DNA of 13,834 nucleotides, taken from contig JAPZAN010000044.1 in NCBI GenBank assembly GCA_027460605.1, forward strand, positions 1 through 13,834. The letters are read 5' to 3'. Below, piece after piece: positions 1 through 6,730 of the stretch (position 1 is the first letter of the stretch; every line of letters begins with the position of its first letter). The notes beneath the pieces were generated by a model, which did not search any database, was not told the DNA's origin, and worked only from the letters and a program-made list of their open reading frames with translations. Made by a program: the position numbers and the translations under genes. The DNA comes from Candidatus Methanoperedens sp. (GTDB taxonomy: Archaea > Halobacteriota > Methanosarcinia > Methanosarcinales > Methanoperedenaceae).

Positions 1-17
1 CATCTATGCGCTTTTCT

Positions 18-74
18 GACAGGATAACAGGATGGACAGGATATACGCATCTTGTTAATCCTGTTAATCCTGTC
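18..74. repeat. Inverted repeat of ACAGGAT units, hairpin-forming
   Basis: ACAGGAT occurs three times on the left (19-25, 27-33, 36-42), and its complement ATCCTGT twice on the right (58-64, 67-73). The outer arms, GACAGGAT-AACAGGAT at 18-33 and the complementary 57-74, pair almost perfectly with a one-base bulge. A T-rich tract (75-83) follows, so the transcript could fold into a terminator-like hairpin for whatever gene lies to the left. Short dispersed repeats of this ACAGGAT/ATCCTGT kind are, to my recollection, common between genes in many prokaryotic genomes. The window starts only 17 bases before it, so I cannot tell whether it is the edge of a longer element. Confidence 0.75.
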
Positions 75-132
75 TTATTTTTTAAGAGATGGTACGGTTA
101 TTTAAGAACCTGACTATAGAATCCTTCCGCAA

Positions 133-141
133 ATTTTAAAT
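133..141 (+). promoter_or_regulatory. TATA box for the 69-aa gene
   Basis: ATTTTAAAT is centred 27 bases before the ATG at 164. Archaeal transcription starts about 25-27 bases after the TATA box, so the transcript would begin at or next to the start codon (leaderless). This agrees with the lack of a Shine-Dalgarno sequence before 164. Confidence 0.5.
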
Positions 142-163
142 CCTCAGAATCAGCTTTGAGATT

Positions 164-373
164 ATGCCAATCGAGGGATTTGTAGAGTACAAAAGAAGAG
201 AATACTGCAACGATATCGAGTGTCCCATACAGGCGATGATGAATAAAAAGACACAAGAATCGGCAGATTACAATGACCTGCGGGAAATATGCATCAAAAA
301 CTGCCTGCATACCACTTATGAATTCCATCACTGGCTCATTGAAAAAGGTTACCTGCTGGTCAGGCCTGAATAA
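164..373 (+). CDS. Small conserved-looking cysteine-containing protein, 69 aa, function unknown
   Basis: I cannot assign a function. The protein is small, soluble and rich in charged residues. It has two cysteine pairs (C15/C20 and C43/C47) and a C-terminal segment HHWLIEKGYLLVRPE that has the look of a conserved protein end. The two C-x3/4-C pairs could bind a metal or cluster; that is inference only. The ATG at 164 is supported by a TATA-like box 27 bases upstream. The stop is followed after 7 bases by the strong AGGAGG ribosome site of the aldolase pseudogene, so the two were probably cotranscribed. A minus-strand ORF (98-331) covers the same bases, but its start has no visible promoter or ribosome site. 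I recall similar short proteins in Methanosarcinales, without certainty. Confidence 0.6.
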   Translation: MPIEGFVEYKRREYCNDIECPIQAMMNKKTQESADYNDLREICIKNCLHTTYEFHHWLIEKGYLLVRPE

Positions 374-380
374 AAACTAT

Positions 381-386
381 AGGAGG
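381..386 (+). promoter_or_regulatory. Ribosome binding site that fixes the aldolase start
   Basis: A full AGGAGG lies 9 bases before the ATG at 396. It decides that start over the upstream in-frame ATG at 273, which lies inside the preceding gene. The following residues (NWGMKNRISRI) match the conserved beginning of LsrF-type aldolases. Confidence 0.8.
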
Positions 387-395
387 ATATTAATT

Positions 396-1110
396 ATGAA
401 CTGGGGAATGAAGAACAGGATTTCACGGATAATAAAGCCCAAAACAGGGCGCTGCGTCATGCTGGCTGTTGACCATGGTTACTTCCAGGGTCCCACCACC
501 GGACTTGCGAACCTTGGCAAAACGGTTGAGCCGCTGCTGCCATATGCCGATGCGTTGATGATAACCAGGGGTGCAATCAGGAACTGGATAGACCCTGCTG
601 TGGATATTCCGATAATTTTGCGCGTCTCTGGCGGGCAGAGCATCCTGAAGGAATTATCCAATGAAATCATAACCACCAATATAGATGATGCAATACGGAT
701 TAACGCATCCGCTATCACTTGCTCGGTATATGTCGGCGGGGAATATGAAAAGGAAACAATAGATAATTTATCAAAACTCGTTGATGAAGGTGAAAAATAC
801 GGAATCCCGGTCCTGGTGCGTGGAAATGGGCGCGCACATTATCAAGACATATTATACCGAGGATTTCGGGAAAGTTGTCGAAGCGTGCGGTAATGTCCCG
901 GTTGTCATTGCAGGCGGGAAAAAGCTGCCTGAGATGGAAGCCCTGCAAATGGCTTATAATGCAGTCTCGGACGGCGCTGTCGGTGTGGATATGGGCAGGA
1001 ATATCTTCCAGAGCGACAGCCCTGTGGGTATGATACAGGCTGTAAGGGCTATCGTTCATGAAGGTAAGTCTGCGGATGAGGCTTACGGGCTATACGAACA
1101 ATCCAAATAG
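396..1110 (+). pseudogene. LsrF-like class I aldolase/thiolase, broken by an internal deletion and frame change
   Basis: Both halves resemble LsrF (3-hydroxy-5-phosphonooxypentane-2,4-dione thiolase) of the DhnA/FbaB class I aldolase family, a TIM barrel using a Schiff-base lysine. The first half (396 to about 818) carries the LsrF-type motif DHGYFQGPTTGL and runs to GIPVL. The frame then drifts to a stop at 891-893. The second half continues in another frame from about 820 as EMGAHIIKTYY, with the presumed Schiff-base lysine at 844-846, then VVIAGGKKLP and GVDMGRNIFQSD, ending at 1110. Compared with the family as I remember it, about 20-25 residues are missing exactly at the junction, covering a loop and helix of the barrel. 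A simple one-base slip would not restore the protein. This could be a real decayed gene, or a collapsed assembly or sequencing error. The dehydrogenase begins 8 bases after it, so the two probably formed one operon. The natural substrate in this organism is unknown. Confidence 0.85.
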
Positions 1111-1118
1111 AGCGAACA

Positions 1119-2096
1119 ATGAAAACCGCTGTCTATTATAACAATAACGATATCAGGATAGAGGAAAGGCCGAAACCTGAAATAAAAAACGGGGAGATTC
1201 TGGTCAAAGTCAAAGCATCAGGCATCTGCGGAACAGACCTTATGGAGTGGTACAGGATAAAGAAAGCGCCCCGGGTGCTTGGTCATGAAATGGCAGGGGA
1301 GATAATCGAATCAAAGTCTGGTAAATTCAAAATCGGACAAAGGGTTTTCGTAAGCCATCATGTCCCGTGCAACGAATGCAAATACTGCCTTTCGGGAAAT
1401 CATACCGCATGCGAGACGCTGCATAAGGGCAATTACGACCCGGGCGGCTTCAGCGAGTTCGTCAGGGTCCCGGGAATAAACGTTGAGGAGGGCACTTACA
1501 TACTTCCTGATAATGTTTCTTATGAAGAAGGGACGATGATTGAGCCCCTGGCATGCGTTGTGAGGGCGCAGAGAATAATCGGCGTTAGCGAAAGCCAGAC
1601 CGTGTTGGTTATGGGCTCGGGGATTTCTGGTCTTTTGAATATACGGATGGCTAAATTAAGAAAAGCAAAAGTCATTGCTACAGATATTAACGAGTACAGG
1701 TTAAAGATGGCAAAGGAATGCGGAGCGGATGAAGTATTCAATGCAAACGAAGAGCTGGATATAAAAGCGGACAGGATAGTAATGTGCACAGGGGCGATGC
1801 CTGCATTTGAAGCTGCATTCAGGTACATAGACAGGAAAGGGATAATAATGCTTTTCGCTATCCCGAATAAGACTATTTCGATTCCAAATGAGATTTTCTG
1901 GAGGAATGAACTGACGCTTGTATCAAGCTACGGCGCGGCTCCTGTTGACCTGAAGGAGGCTCTGGGACTAATCAAAGCCAGGGAGATAAATGTAAAAGAT
2001 ATGATTACTCACAGGGTAAAACTAGTAGATATCCAGAAGGGTTTCAGGATAGCAGGGGAAGCGAAGGACTCGCTGAAGGTTGTGGTTGTTCCATAG
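1119..2096 (+). CDS. Zinc-dependent medium-chain alcohol/polyol dehydrogenase
   Basis: This 325-residue protein of the medium-chain dehydrogenase family oxidises an alcohol or polyol with NAD(P). It has the GroES-like catalytic domain first, then a Rossmann domain. Catalytic zinc ligands are C37 (in GICGTD) and H56-E57 (GHE), with E142 (EPLAC) a further candidate. The structural zinc is held by C84, C87, C90 and C98. The nucleotide loop is GSGISG at 166-171. D189 at the end of the second strand suggests NAD rather than NADP. Overall it is of the sorbitol/threonine dehydrogenase type, a little shorter than the usual 340-350 residues. It starts 8 bases after the broken LsrF-like gene with only a weak ribosome site, which suggests translation depended on the upstream gene. 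The neighbour suggests a sugar-phosphate or ketose-like substrate; this is inference. Confidence 0.85.
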   Translation: MKTAVYYNNNDIRIEERPKPEIKNGEILVKVKASGICGTDLMEWYRIKKAPRVLGHEMAGEIIESKSGKFKIGQRVFVSHHVPCNECKYCLSGNHTACETLHKGNYDPGGFSEFVRVPGINVEEGTYILPDNVSYEEGTMIEPLACVVRAQRIIGVSESQTVLVMGSGISGLLNIRMAKLRKAKVIATDINEYRLKMAKECGADEVFNANEELDIKADRIVMCTGAMPAFEAAFRYIDRKGIIMLFAIPNKTISIPNEIFWRNELTLVSSYGAAPVDLKEALGLIKAREINVKDMITHRVKLVDIQKGFRIAGEAKDSLKVVVVP

Positions 2097-2181
2097 GATT
2101 AAAAAGTAGAGAAGATTTGCGAATGCCTAACGTGATGAATAGATATAAGAAAAGTAACAAACAATTTAAGGGGGATTAAAC

Positions 2182-3495
2182 ATGGAAAATTCAGGATTTA
2201 AAGAGTTACATTTATCAAAAGAGATGCAAAAGGCAATTACAGATATGGGTTTTGAAGAGGCAACCCCGATTCAGGCCCAATCCATTCCCTATATGTTAGA
2301 AGGAAAAGATGTCATCGGACAGGCACAAACAGGTACGGGGAAAACCGCAGCCTTCGGAATTGCAACTCTAGAGAGAATAGACCCGCAAAACAGGGGATTA
2401 CAGGCTGTAATCTTATGCCCCACAAGAGAACTGGCAATTCAGGTAGCAGAAGAACTGAAAAAGCTTTCAAAATATAAAAGGGGCATTGAAATTTTACCGG
2501 TTTACGGCGGGCAGCCAATTGACCGCCAGATAAGAGCATTAAGACAGGGCGTACAGGTTATAATAGGCACTCCGGGCCGCGTCATGGATCACCTTGACCG
2601 CCGTACTTTGAAAATGGATGGCGTAAAAATAATCGTACTTGACGAAGCAGATGAAATGCTGGATATGGGATTCAGGGAAGATATTGAAATTATTATGAGA
2701 AAAATCCCAAAGGACAGGCAAACCATTCTCTTCTCTGCAACCATGTCCCGGCCAATTTTAGATTTGACTAAAAAATACCAGAACAAACCGCAAATGATAA
2801 AATTGGCACATAAGGAGATGACTGTTCCCGAGGTTGAACAATTTTATTTTGAAGTCAAGCAGCAGGCAAAAACAGAAGCCTTGTGTCGCTTGATTGACCT
2901 TCACGACCTGAAATTATCGCTGGTGTTCTGCAATACAAAAAGACGTGTGGATGAACTGGTGGAAACCCTGAAGTCAAGAGGGTATCTCGCTGATGGACTG
3001 CATGGGGATTTGCAGCAAAGACAAAGAGACACTGTCATGTCTAAATTCAGAAGGAGGGAGATTGAGATTTTAGTGGCAACAGATGTGGCTGCCCGGGGAA
3101 TCGATGTAGGGGATATCGAGGCTGTGTTCAACTATGATATACCTCCGGATGATGAATATTATTTGCACAGGATAGGAAGAACAGCGAGAGCTGGAAAAGC
3201 GGGGCAGGCATTTACCTTTGTGACAGGCAGGGAGGTTTACAGGATAAGGCAGATACAGCAATTCACAAAGACGAAAATCATAGCCCAGAAAGTTCCTTCT
3301 ATCAGTGATGTGGAAGATATCAGGACAAACCTGCTTTTAGAAAAAGTTAAAGGGATTGTTGATGCCGGGCATCTGGGAGAATATAGTAACCTGGTTGAAA
3401 AACTTACGCAGGAAGATTATACTTCTTCAGAAGTGGCTGCTGCTTTGCTAAAAATGGTGATGGGGGAAGGGAGCACAAAAGAAGCAAAAGAATAA
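2182..3495 (+). CDS. deaD: DEAD-box ATP-dependent RNA helicase
   Basis: This enzyme unwinds RNA duplexes with ATP; relatives act in ribosome assembly, RNA decay and cold adaptation. All core motifs are present and in order: Q motif (F6, and Q31 in ATPIQ), motif I AQTGTGKT (48-55), Ia PTRELA (80-85), TPGR (130-133), DEAD (154-157), SAT (185-187), then ATDVAARGID and HRIGRTARAG in the second RecA-like domain. At 437 residues it is a compact DeaD/CshA-type protein with a short C-terminal extension and no RNA-binding add-on domain. The start has a purine-rich ribosome site (GGGGGA, 2170-2175) 6 bases upstream. The 85-base gap after the dehydrogenase contains AT-rich TATA-like stretches near 2098-2106 and 2142-2148. 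It therefore probably has its own promoter and a short 5' leader, unlike the leaderless genes elsewhere in the window. Confidence 0.96.
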   Translation: MENSGFKELHLSKEMQKAITDMGFEEATPIQAQSIPYMLEGKDVIGQAQTGTGKTAAFGIATLERIDPQNRGLQAVILCPTRELAIQVAEELKKLSKYKRGIEILPVYGGQPIDRQIRALRQGVQVIIGTPGRVMDHLDRRTLKMDGVKIIVLDEADEMLDMGFREDIEIIMRKIPKDRQTILFSATMSRPILDLTKKYQNKPQMIKLAHKEMTVPEVEQFYFEVKQQAKTEALCRLIDLHDLKLSLVFCNTKRRVDELVETLKSRGYLADGLHGDLQQRQRDTVMSKFRRREIEILVATDVAARGIDVGDIEAVFNYDIPPDDEYYLHRIGRTARAGKAGQAFTFVTGREVYRIRQIQQFTKTKIIAQKVPSISDVEDIRTNLLLEKVKGIVDAGHLGEYSNLVEKLTQEDYTSSEVAAALLKMVMGEGSTKEAKE

Positions 3496-3549
3496 ATCGT
3501 TGTTTATCGGTCTCCGTTTATATTACTTTCATACCACTCATTAAAGCTT

Positions 3550-3567
3550 TATATCCAGTAGGATATA
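3550..3567. promoter_or_regulatory. Perfect dyad TATATCC-N4-GGATATA within the island promoter region
   Basis: Seven-base arms at 3550-3556 and 3561-3567 are separated by AGTA. The left arm lies inside a TATA-like CTTTATATCC, so a dimeric regulator bound here would block the basal factors. It lies 53 bases before the 38-codon ORF. The symmetry is direct observation; the operator role is inference. Confidence 0.35.
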
Positions 3568-3576
3568 GTAAGGTAT

Positions 3577-3607
3577 GCCTCTAAAATAAAAAATTCAAAC
3601 AAGAGGC
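3577..3607 (+). other. Stem-loop in the leader of the island genes
   Basis: GCCTCT (3577-3582) pairs with AGAGGC (3602-3607) around an A-rich 19-base loop. It ends 2 bases before the ribosome site GAGGA (3610-3614) of the next ORF. A leader hairpin this close to the ribosome site could affect translation. No known riboswitch class is recognisable. Confidence 0.35.
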
Positions 3608-3619
3608 TTGAGGAAAGAT

Positions 3620-3736
3620 ATGAAACAAATAGCAAAACAAATCGAAGCCCGATTCATGGAACAGGGCGTTAAAGTACAAACCAACGAAATTGAAACATGG
3701 CAGCTTAATATGACCATAGGGGTGTTGGTAATATGA
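3620..3736 (+). CDS. 38-aa ORF, possible truncated N-terminus of a larger protein
   Basis: The ORF has a good ribosome site (GAGGA, 5 bases before the ATG). Its stop overlaps the ATG of the following exonuclease gene in an ATGA (3733-3736), the usual sign of translational coupling. The sequence starts MKQIAKQIEARFMEQGVKV and looks helical. It vaguely recalls the N-terminus of archaeal replication protein A-like proteins, then ends abruptly. It could be a genuine leader or small protein, or the stub of a gene whose remainder was replaced by the nuclease genes that follow. Low certainty on all of these. Confidence 0.4.
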   Translation: MKQIAKQIEARFMEQGVKVQTNEIETWQLNMTIGVLVI

Positions 3737-4290
3737 AAACAGTTTTTTTTGATTTAGAAACACAACATCTCTTTCAAGAACTTGGGATGACAGATTATCA
3801 AAGCCATGACCCGACAAAACTCAAATTGGCAGTTGCTGGAATACTCTCAAATAAAGAATATTTGTTTTTTGAGGATAGTCAAGCCCAAGAATTATTCAAA
3901 ACACTAAATCAAGCTGATTTAATAGTAGGTCATAATTTATTCAGATTTGATTATTTGGTTCTCCAACCATATATTAAGCAAGATATTATTAAAACATTAC
4001 AGAATAAGACATTTGATATTATGCTTGAATTGGACAAATTAACTAGGTGCTGGACTTCATTAGACGATTTAGGCAAAAGAAATGTTGGTTTTACTAAAAC
4101 CATTGATACCCTGAAAATTCCAAAAATGTGGAGAGAGGGTAAACATCAAGATGTCAAGGATTACCTACTAAACGATTTAAAAATGACCGAAGCTATTTTT
4201 ATGCATGGTAAAAATATTGGAAAATTAAAATATGAGCATAAAAATTATGGTAAGAGCATGGGTGAAAGGGAAGTCTGTGTCAAATGGTGA
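3733..4290 (+). CDS. Predicted 3'-5' exonuclease, RNase H-like fold (DnaQ/YprB type)
   Basis: The 185-residue protein carries the three exonuclease motifs of the DEDD superfamily: Exo I FFDLET with D7 and E9, Exo II VGHNLFRFD with D73, and Exo III YLLND with Y144 and D148. D95 (FDIML) is a further conserved-looking acid. The spacing and the SLDDLGKRNVG block fit the stand-alone YprB-like ribonuclease H-like family related to the exonuclease domain of family B polymerases. It would remove nucleotides from 3' ends of DNA or RNA; the substrate cannot be told. There is a GGGGTG ribosome site 8 bases before the ATG. The gene is visibly more AT-rich than the helicase and marker 8 genes and is followed by an HNH nuclease, so horizontal acquisition is likely. 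Confidence 0.75.
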   Translation: MKTVFFDLETQHLFQELGMTDYQSHDPTKLKLAVAGILSNKEYLFFEDSQAQELFKTLNQADLIVGHNLFRFDYLVLQPYIKQDIIKTLQNKTFDIMLELDKLTRCWTSLDDLGKRNVGFTKTIDTLKIPKMWREGKHQDVKDYLLNDLKMTEAIFMHGKNIGKLKYEHKNYGKSMGEREVCVKW

Positions 4291-4318
4291 ACTTGATACA
4301 CATCCCTATCTTCAGACT

Positions 4319-4323
4319 GAGGT
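4319..4323 (+). promoter_or_regulatory. Ribosome binding site that decides the HNH start
   Basis: GAGGT lies 3 bases before the ATG at 4327 but 6 bases before a second, adjacent in-frame ATG at 4330. The second spacing is the workable one, so 4330 is preferred. Confidence 0.55.
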
Positions 4324-4329
4324 TATATG

Positions 4330-4815
4330 ATGATTACAAACAGGTGTTCTAAATGCGGCGTATCTAACTTAGAATCTAATATAGTATTTCATCATTTATC
4401 CTATGATACCGATAACGTAATTCCGCTTTGTAAATCATGCCATCAGAAAGTACATATTGAAGTTAGAGATAAGAATAAATGTCCTTTGCCTTTGGAAGAT
4501 GTAAGGTTATTAACTACAGAATACGCACATATTAGAAATACAGGAACTAAAGGGATGGTTTTTAAGGAATCTATTGAACCAAATGTATATATTTATACAA
4601 TGGTTCGATATAATCCAGATACCGATAAATTAAGAATCAATTCTTTTTATACTGGCCAATATAAAGAAAATAAGGCTGAACATCAAAAAAAGTATCGGTC
4701 AAAAGAGGAGTATAAAACCATCAGGGCTGAATGCAATAAGAAATATCGAACCTCGGAAAAAGGAAGGAAAAAGCAAAGAGAAGCAGATAGGCGATATAAG
4801 GGGAGAATGAATTAA
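4330..4815 (+). CDS. HNH endonuclease-like protein with basic repeat tail
   Basis: The N-terminal 43 residues form a zinc-supported HNH domain. Counting from the ATG at 4327, there are zinc-type pairs C7/C10 and C35/C38, the first histidine pair H22-H23 (FHHLSYD), N30 and the closing histidines H39/H43 (CHQKVH). HNH nucleases cut DNA with one metal ion; many are homing or phage-borne enzymes. Residues from about 112 to the end are lysine/arginine-rich, with imperfect repeats around KKYR and RRYK, the kind of DNA-contacting tail common in mobile-element HNH proteins. The region between (about 50-110) is unassigned. It lies 36 bases after the exonuclease on the same strand and is AT-rich like it. 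It could be a free-standing homing endonuclease or the nuclease part of a small defence or mobile cassette. No intron or intein borders are recognisable. Confidence 0.75.
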   Translation: MITNRCSKCGVSNLESNIVFHHLSYDTDNVIPLCKSCHQKVHIEVRDKNKCPLPLEDVRLLTTEYAHIRNTGTKGMVFKESIEPNVYIYTMVRYNPDTDKLRINSFYTGQYKENKAEHQKKYRSKEEYKTIRAECNKKYRTSEKGRKKQREADRRYKGRMN

Positions 4816-4835
4816 GTCACAAACTCCATACGCCC

Positions 4836-5336
4836 TCATTGATGTCTTTTCTCCATTTTCCATTTTCTCAATCTCTCCGCCCTTTCCATAATATTTCCCC
4901 AGTGCTTGCCCTGCCAGTAAACCTGCCCGCAATTATCGCAGAGCCAAAAGTCAGTTCCCTCCTCCAGCCTGTCAGGATAAACATAATCCTTCGCCCTGAC
5001 AAGTTCCATCTCTTCGGGTTTAACTTTCCTGATAACCGAGTTGCAAAGAGTACACCTGGAAAGTTGCGGTTCGATTGAAATCCCGAATTCCCCCTGCATC
5101 TCCCTGAGCTGTTCCATGATTTCAGGCGATTGGACAAGATACGTCCTTATCCCTCTTTTTATTGCTTTCCTGACAAGCACCCTGTCCCTTGAAACAAGAA
5201 TCCTCCCACCTTTTTCAGCCAGCGCCAGCAGTGCATCGTCCTCGTTCTCCTGCTTCTTTATTTCAAGGGTATCATACCCGAAAAGACGAAGCCAGCGCGA
5301 AAGTTTGCCAAGCATCCTGTCAGTTACGAATCTCAT
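4836..5336 (-). CDS. Mut7-C RNase domain protein (DUF82, PIN-like) with zinc ribbon
   Basis: The 166-residue protein is a stand-alone archaeal Mut7-C family member. It has an N-terminal PIN-like domain (MRFVTDRMLGKLSRWLR, then a D33-D34 pair and SRD with D51) and a C-terminal zinc ribbon (C95, C98, C133, C136). Acidic residues D6, D33/D34 and D51 would hold the metal for RNA cleavage; the target is unknown. I chose the ATG at 5336 rather than the longer start at 5417. MRFVTDRMLGKLSRWLR is the conserved family start, a TATA box lies 28 bases upstream, and the longer version would run into the end of the transporter gene. It is convergent with the HNH gene, with a 20-base gap, and follows the transporter on the same strand. 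Confidence 0.88.
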   Translation of the reverse strand: MRFVTDRMLGKLSRWLRLFGYDTLEIKKQENEDDALLALAEKGGRILVSRDRVLVRKAIKRGIRTYLVQSPEIMEQLREMQGEFGISIEPQLSRCTLCNSVIRKVKPEEMELVRAKDYVYPDRLEEGTDFWLCDNCGQVYWQGKHWGNIMERAERLRKWKMEKRHQ

Positions 5337-5360
5337 TATATTCAATTTTTTACGCAAACG

Positions 5361-5368
5361 ATTTAAAT
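5361..5368 (-). promoter_or_regulatory. TATA box for the Mut7-C gene
   Basis: ATTTAAAT, itself palindromic, sits on the base after the transporter stop codon (minus strand) and is centred 28 bases before the ATG at 5336. No Shine-Dalgarno sequence precedes that ATG, so a leaderless transcript from this box is the simplest reading. Read-through from the transporter is not excluded. Confidence 0.5.
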
Positions 5369-6730
5369 CTATTTGCTTTTGCCGCGCACAAGCGATGTCA
5401 GCATGGCGATGCCGCATATAATTGCTGAAACTGTGTATGTATCCCGGAAAGCTGGTAAAAATGAACTCCCGACATTTCCATAATAAACATACCTGCTGGA
5501 GAACACCGCCCCCGAGACTGCAACACCAATCACCATCCCCATATTCCTCATCGTCCCCAGCGTTCCTGCAGCTATACCAATCTTTTCCTTAGGAAGCGCC
5601 CCCATTATTATGCTGTTGTTAGGCGCCATGAAAAGCCCCATGCCAAGACCGAGGAGCGCAAGGCGTAAAACAACATCGATGGAACCGGATGTGGGGGTTA
5701 GGAAGCCAAGCCACAGTATAGATACGCTTGAAATTCCAACACCAATTGAACTGAGTATAAACGAATTCGTCCTATCCGACAACCACCCGCTGAAAGGGGA
5801 GACAACGGACATCACGAGTGGTACCGCCAGGAAAACAATTCCCACCCTCCCAGGTGAATATCCAAGCTCGTTCTGGAGGAAAAATGGCATTAACAGTATG
5901 ACGTTATACAGGGCAGTAAAACTAATAAGTGCGCTGATGTTTGCTGCCGCAAACGGTCTGTTCCTGAAATGCGAAAGTTCCATAACTGGATGCCTGGCTT
6001 TATTTTCAATCATGATAAATATAATTATAAATACAATTGATAAAATAAAAAGCAGGATTATATAGCCTGAAAGCCAGCCAGACTCCTGGCCCTGGCTCAA
6101 AGCAAGCAGCAATGACATAAGACTGATAAAAAGCGCAAGCGCACCCGGTATGTCGAAGGTTTGCCCCGATGTAGTTTCATCTTTCCTGAGCACGGTTAAT
6201 GCCATTGCAGTCCCGAAAATTCCAATCGGGATATTTATATAAAATATAGACTGCCATCCTATATTCTCGATTAAAAAACCGCCTGCGACTGGTCCTGCCA
6301 TAGAACCTATCGCTACAACCGTCCCAATCAATCCCATCGCTTTGCCCCTTTCTCTTGGAGGAAATGCATGAGTGATTATTGCTATTCCGGTCGCCATCAA
6401 CATAGCCGCGCCTATGCCCTGCACCACCCTGTAGAATATCAACTGGTTTTCGCTTGCGGAGATGGCGCACAAGCCTGAACCTATGGTGAAAATCGCAAGC
6501 CCCCCGGCGAATATCGTTTTCCTTCCTATCATATCAGAAATTCTCCCGAGACTCAAGAGAAGGCTTGTGATAGTCAGGAGATACGCCATCACTACCCATT
6601 CGATGGTGGTTATATCGGTTTTGAAATATTCCGTGAGCGTTGGAAGAGCCACGTTCACGATGCTTCCGTCAAGCGTAGCCATGAAGATGCCTATCCAGAT
6701 AGTGAACATCGCCTTCCACTTATATTCCAT
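5369..6730 (-). CDS. MFS multidrug transporter, DHA2 (EmrB/QacA) family, 14 helices
   Basis: This 453-residue membrane protein is a proton-coupled drug or metabolite exporter. Hydrophobic segments fit 14 helices, the DHA2 number. Family motifs are visible: D1-like LDGSIVNVALP in helix 1 (D21), motif A GRISDMIGRK at 62-71 in the loop between helices 2 and 3, and motif C GSMAGPVAGG at 142-151 in helix 5, the mark of antiporters. Its ATG follows the moaB stop with no gap (TAAATG), so translation is almost certainly coupled to moaB. The real substrate cannot be read from the sequence. Confidence 0.92.
   Translation of the reverse strand: MEYKWKAMFTIWIGIFMATLDGSIVNVALPTLTEYFKTDITTIEWVVMAYLLTITSLLLSLGRISDMIGRKTIFAGGLAIFTIGSGLCAISASENQLIFYRVVQGIGAAMLMATGIAIITHAFPPRERGKAMGLIGTVVAIGSMAGPVAGGFLIENIGWQSIFYINIPIGIFGTAMALTVLRKDETTSGQTFDIPGALALFISLMSLLLALSQGQESGWLSGYIILLFILSIVFIIIFIMIENKARHPVMELSHFRNRPFAAANISALISFTALYNVILLMPFFLQNELGYSPGRVGIVFLAVPLVMSVVSPFSGWLSDRTNSFILSSIGVGISSVSILWLGFLTPTSGSIDVVLRLALLGLGMGLFMAPNNSIIMGALPKEKIGIAAGTLGTMRNMGMVIGVAVSGAVFSSRYVYYGNVGSSFLPAFRDTYTVSAIICGIAMLTSLVRGKSK

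Noticed and set aside
18..74. CRISPR array
   Set aside because: Units are 7 bases with 1-2 base gaps and in both orientations; there are no spacers.
98..331. 77-codon minus-strand ORF opposite the 69-aa gene
   Set aside because: No promoter or ribosome site is visible at its start, while the plus-strand gene has a well-placed TATA-like box; treated as a shadow, though not excluded.
273..395. Upstream extension of the LsrF-like frame to an ATG at 273
   Set aside because: It lies inside the 69-aa gene, and AGGAGG at 381-386 points to the ATG at 396, where family similarity begins.
810..850. Programmed ribosomal frameshift in the LsrF-like gene
   Set aside because: No slippery run is present, and a shift would not supply the 20-25 barrel residues missing at the junction.
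396..1110. AI-2 quorum-signal degradation (lsr operon)
   Set aside because: No other lsr genes are present; similarity to LsrF alone does not show this role in an archaeon.
4291..4329. Group I intron or intein border between exonuclease and HNH genes
   Set aside because: The exonuclease looks complete at its C-terminus, and I see no intron core or intein motifs.
5337..5417. Longer Mut7-C start at 5417
   Set aside because: The extra residues lack family similarity, overlap the transporter gene's end, and would cover the TATA box.
5610..6065. 151-codon plus-strand ORF inside the transporter
   Set aside because: Antisense shadow of a well-supported membrane protein; no domain and no start signals.
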